A DNA stretch of 9,009 bases from an uncultured Simplicispira sp. (GTDB lineage Bacteria > Pseudomonadota > Gammaproteobacteria > Burkholderiales > Burkholderiaceae_C): NCBI GenBank assembly GCA_903882725.1, contig CAIRYF010000033.1, positions 1 through 9,009 of the forward strand, in the 5' to 3' direction. The notes under the pieces were generated by a model that saw only the letters and a list, made by a program, of their open reading frames with translations, ran no database searches and was not told where the DNA came from. The translations under genes and the position numbers were made by a program. Positions within the stretch are counted from its first letter, which is position 1; the number at the start of each line of letters is the position of its first letter. Shown here piece by piece: positions 7,591-9,009 of this stretch.

Positions 7591-7615
7591 TGATGCTGAC
7601 TAAAAAGTAGCATCA
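7591..7615. promoter_or_regulatory. Inverted repeat abutting the cysB start, candidate operator or hairpin
   Basis: TGATGCT (7591-7597) and AGCATCA (7609-7615) are perfect 7-bp inverted repeats with an 11-base spacer. The arm nearest cysB ends three bases before its ATG (7585-7587). The spacing suits a dyad bound by a LysR-type regulator, so autoregulation by CysB is one reading. A CATAAT -10-like box overlaps the distal arm on the - strand, but I see no good -35. In RNA the dyad would form a hairpin in the place normally used by a ribosome site. There is no T-run after it, so it is not a terminator for cbiX. Confidence 0.45.
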
Positions 7616-7630
7616 TTATGCCGCAGGGCT

Positions 7631-8032
7631 CTAAAGAAAATTATCAGCGCTGGCAATCTCGGCCATCAAAGCCGTCATGCGCGGGTCTTCGCCAATGGCG
7701 TTTTGGACATGAAACTGCACGCCGGGGTGGCTGCTGCGCAGTGCTTGCACCAGCACTGGCAGGTCTTCGCGCGCGTGCTTGCCGGTGCCCAAAAACATCG
7801 GCACCACGGTGATGCGGCTGGCACCTTGGGCCACCAGTTCTTGCACCGCATCCGGCAGGCTGGGGGTACACAGCTCTAAATAAGCGCAGCGCACTACTGG
7901 GGCTGGCGCAGCGTGCGGTGGCGACTGCGCTTCTAGGTGTTGGCGCACCGCCTCGATGGGCGCGCGCCACAGCGGATCGCGCGAGCCGTGGGCAAACAGG
8001 ACGATGCCGTGGTTGTCTTTGGGGTGTTGCAT
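7631..8032 (-). CDS. cbiX: CbiX/SirB-type sirohydrochlorin chelatase (short form)
   Basis: The 133-residue protein is the size of the short single-domain CbiX form, which works as a homodimer. It begins with FAHGSRDP (residues 13-20; His15 a likely metal ligand), has YLELCTPSLPDA (51-62) in the place of the family's conserved FLE.A.PSL segment, and PMFLGTGKHAREDLP (78-92; His86 the second likely ligand). Members insert Fe2+ or Co2+ into sirohydrochlorin. Next to cysB, iron insertion for siroheme, the cofactor of assimilatory sulfite reductase, is the more likely role, with cobalt for B12 as the alternative. It starts 29 bp after the lptG stop, behind a T-rich stretch with no Shine-Dalgarno, and ends 43 bp before cysB. 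Co-transcription from lptG is plausible. Confidence 0.9.
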   Translation of the reverse strand: MQHPKDNHGIVLFAHGSRDPLWRAPIEAVRQHLEAQSPPHAAPAPVVRCAYLELCTPSLPDAVQELVAQGASRITVVPMFLGTGKHAREDLPVLVQALRSSHPGVQFHVQNAIGEDPRMTALMAEIASADNFL

Positions 8033-8061
8033 AAAAAATCAAAAAATAAAGGAAATGGCGA

Positions 8062-9009
8062 TCAGCGCCGTAAGACCAGCCAGCCAAAAGCGGCCAACGA
8101 CAGCAGCGAGTAAATCATTCCTGGTGCCGCCGCAGTCAGCCACGGTGACCAGTTTTGCAGATTGCCCGCGTAGCCAAATACGTTGTTGAGCAAAAAAAAG
8201 CTGATGCCCGCCATCACCCCGCCAAACACGTAGCCAGTGACGCTGCCCGAGCGAAAGTGCAAATAGGCAAATGGCAGGGCCAGCACCACCATCACCAGGC
8301 AACTGAGCGGATAAAACACCTTGCGCCAAAACTCAATTTTGTAGCGCTGGGCAGTTTGGCCGTTGGCTTCAAGATGGCGGATGTACTGAAACAGGTCGAT
8401 AGTGGCCATGCGATCGGGCTTGAGCACAGCAGCGGCCACCATGTCGGTGGTCAGGCTGGTCGGCCAGCGCAGCGTAGGCAGTTGTTGGTGTTGTACGTAG
8501 GCCTCATCAGCGCCGCGGCTGTGAAAGCTGCTGCGGCGCACTTGCGCCAGCAGCCACGCGCCATCGGGCTCAAAACGGGCGCTTTGGGCGTAGGTTTGCT
8601 CGGTCAGGCGGCCTGCGGCGTCGAATTCAAAAATGCGCAAGTTGTCCATGGTGCCGTCGCTGCCAATGGCGCGCACGTTGATGGCATAAGAGCGATCGCC
8701 TTGGCGCTCTTTGAGCCACGCCCCAGTGGCACCAGCGGTCATTTTGCCGAGGTAGCGTCCCTTGACCTGTTCGGCAGCGCGGTCGCTCCAGGGCGCTACG
8801 TAGTCGCCCACGGCAAAGGTCAGCAGCACAAACGCAGCTCCCAGTGACAGCAGCATTCCCAACGCTTGGCCCGGGCCCAAGCCACTGGTGCGCAAGATGG
8901 TGAATTCAGAGCTTTGCGCCAGCCGCGCCATGACGTAGATGGTGCCAATCAGCACCGTGATCGGCAGCAACTCGTACAAATGGCTGGGAATGGCCAGCGC
9001 GACAAACAG
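8062..9009 (-). CDS. lptG: LptG, LPS export ABC transporter permease, 5' end cut
   Basis: The frame runs off the right edge, so the N-terminus is missing (probably the first membrane helix and about 50 residues); 315 residues are visible. LptG pairs with LptF and the ATPase LptB to extract LPS from the inner membrane into the Lpt bridge. Visible in order are a membrane helix around YELLPITVLIGTIYVMA, the SSEFTILRTSGLGPGQA loop that matches the LptB-contacting coupling region, a second helix (LLSLGAAFVLLTFAVG), a periplasmic beta-jellyroll stretch (about 8380-8790), then three closing helices (YPLSCLVMVVLALPFAYL, YVFGGVMAGISFFLL and MIYSLLSLAAFGWLVL) ending in a basic tail. This is the standard six-helix layout minus the first helix. 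lptF is expected just outside the window on the same strand. LptG is favoured over LptF by the LRTSG and LNNVFGYAG context. Confidence 0.92.
   Translation of the reverse strand: MFVALAIPSHLYELLPITVLIGTIYVMARLAQSSEFTILRTSGLGPGQALGMLLSLGAAFVLLTFAVGDYVAPWSDRAAEQVKGRYLGKMTAGATGAWLKERQGDRSYAINVRAIGSDGTMDNLRIFEFDAAGRLTEQTYAQSARFEPDGAWLLAQVRRSSFHSRGADEAYVQHQQLPTLRWPTSLTTDMVAAAVLKPDRMATIDLFQYIRHLEANGQTAQRYKIEFWRKVFYPLSCLVMVVLALPFAYLHFRSGSVTGYVFGGVMAGISFFLLNNVFGYAGNLQNWSPWLTAAAPGMIYSLLSLAAFGWLVLRR

Noticed and set aside
8033..8077. Intrinsic terminator between lptG and cbiX
   Set aside because: On the - strand there are T-runs, but the only nearby stem is a 4-bp GGCG/CGCC dyad well before them, too weak to call a terminator.
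8155..8847. 230-codon open frame on the + strand opposite lptG
   Set aside because: It lies wholly antisense to a clearly recognised membrane permease and has no recognisable domain; long antisense frames are common in GC-rich codon usage.

Overview
This window looks like core chromosome of a betaproteobacterium of the order Burkholderiales, most likely family Comamonadaceae. The evidence is the moderately high GC, the close-packed housekeeping genes, the protein families and their order (lptG - cbiX - cysB; yajQ beside murB), and an intergenic repeat in the tadA leader that resembles a dispersed repeat I remember from Comamonadaceae genomes. I see no phage, insertion sequence, CRISPR array, tRNA or rRNA. 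The genus cannot be fixed from what is here.

Left part (1-3193). The 3' end of lapB (+), an LPS-assembly control protein with a rubredoxin-like C-terminal zinc ribbon, converges on murB (-), a peptidoglycan precursor reductase. Across a 59-bp divergent gap from murB come yajQ (+) and, 44 bp later, a degenerate HD-GYP-like protein (+). YajQ-family proteins have been described as cyclic-di-GMP receptors, and HD-GYP proteins are cyclic-di-GMP phosphodiesterases, so this pair is suggestive. However, this HD protein has lost both the HD metal pair and the GYP motif.

Right part (3202-9009), all on the - strand and read from right to left: lptG (LPS export permease, cut by the window edge), cbiX (sirohydrochlorin chelatase), cysB (sulfur-assimilation regulator), a YbdL-type methionine aminotransferase, a tadA gene fused in frame to a truncated haloalkane-dehalogenase-like alpha/beta hydrolase, and an S66 LD-carboxypeptidase that meets the HD gene tail to tail. 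The cbiX-cysB-ybdL stretch has a sulfur theme: siroheme for sulfite reductase, the cysteine regulator, and methionine transamination. LapB, LptG, MurB and the LD-carboxypeptidase make much of the rest cell-envelope business.

Points most worth a second look: the TadA-hydrolase fusion, whose hydrolase half has lost the dehalogenase nucleophile and the C-terminal catalytic residues; the degenerate HD-GYP protein beside yajQ; the tadA leader, where a dispersed-repeat-like element, a predicted promoter and a perfect 9-bp inverted repeat overlap; a 7-bp inverted repeat ending three bases before the cysB start codon; and the general lack of strong Shine-Dalgarno sequences.
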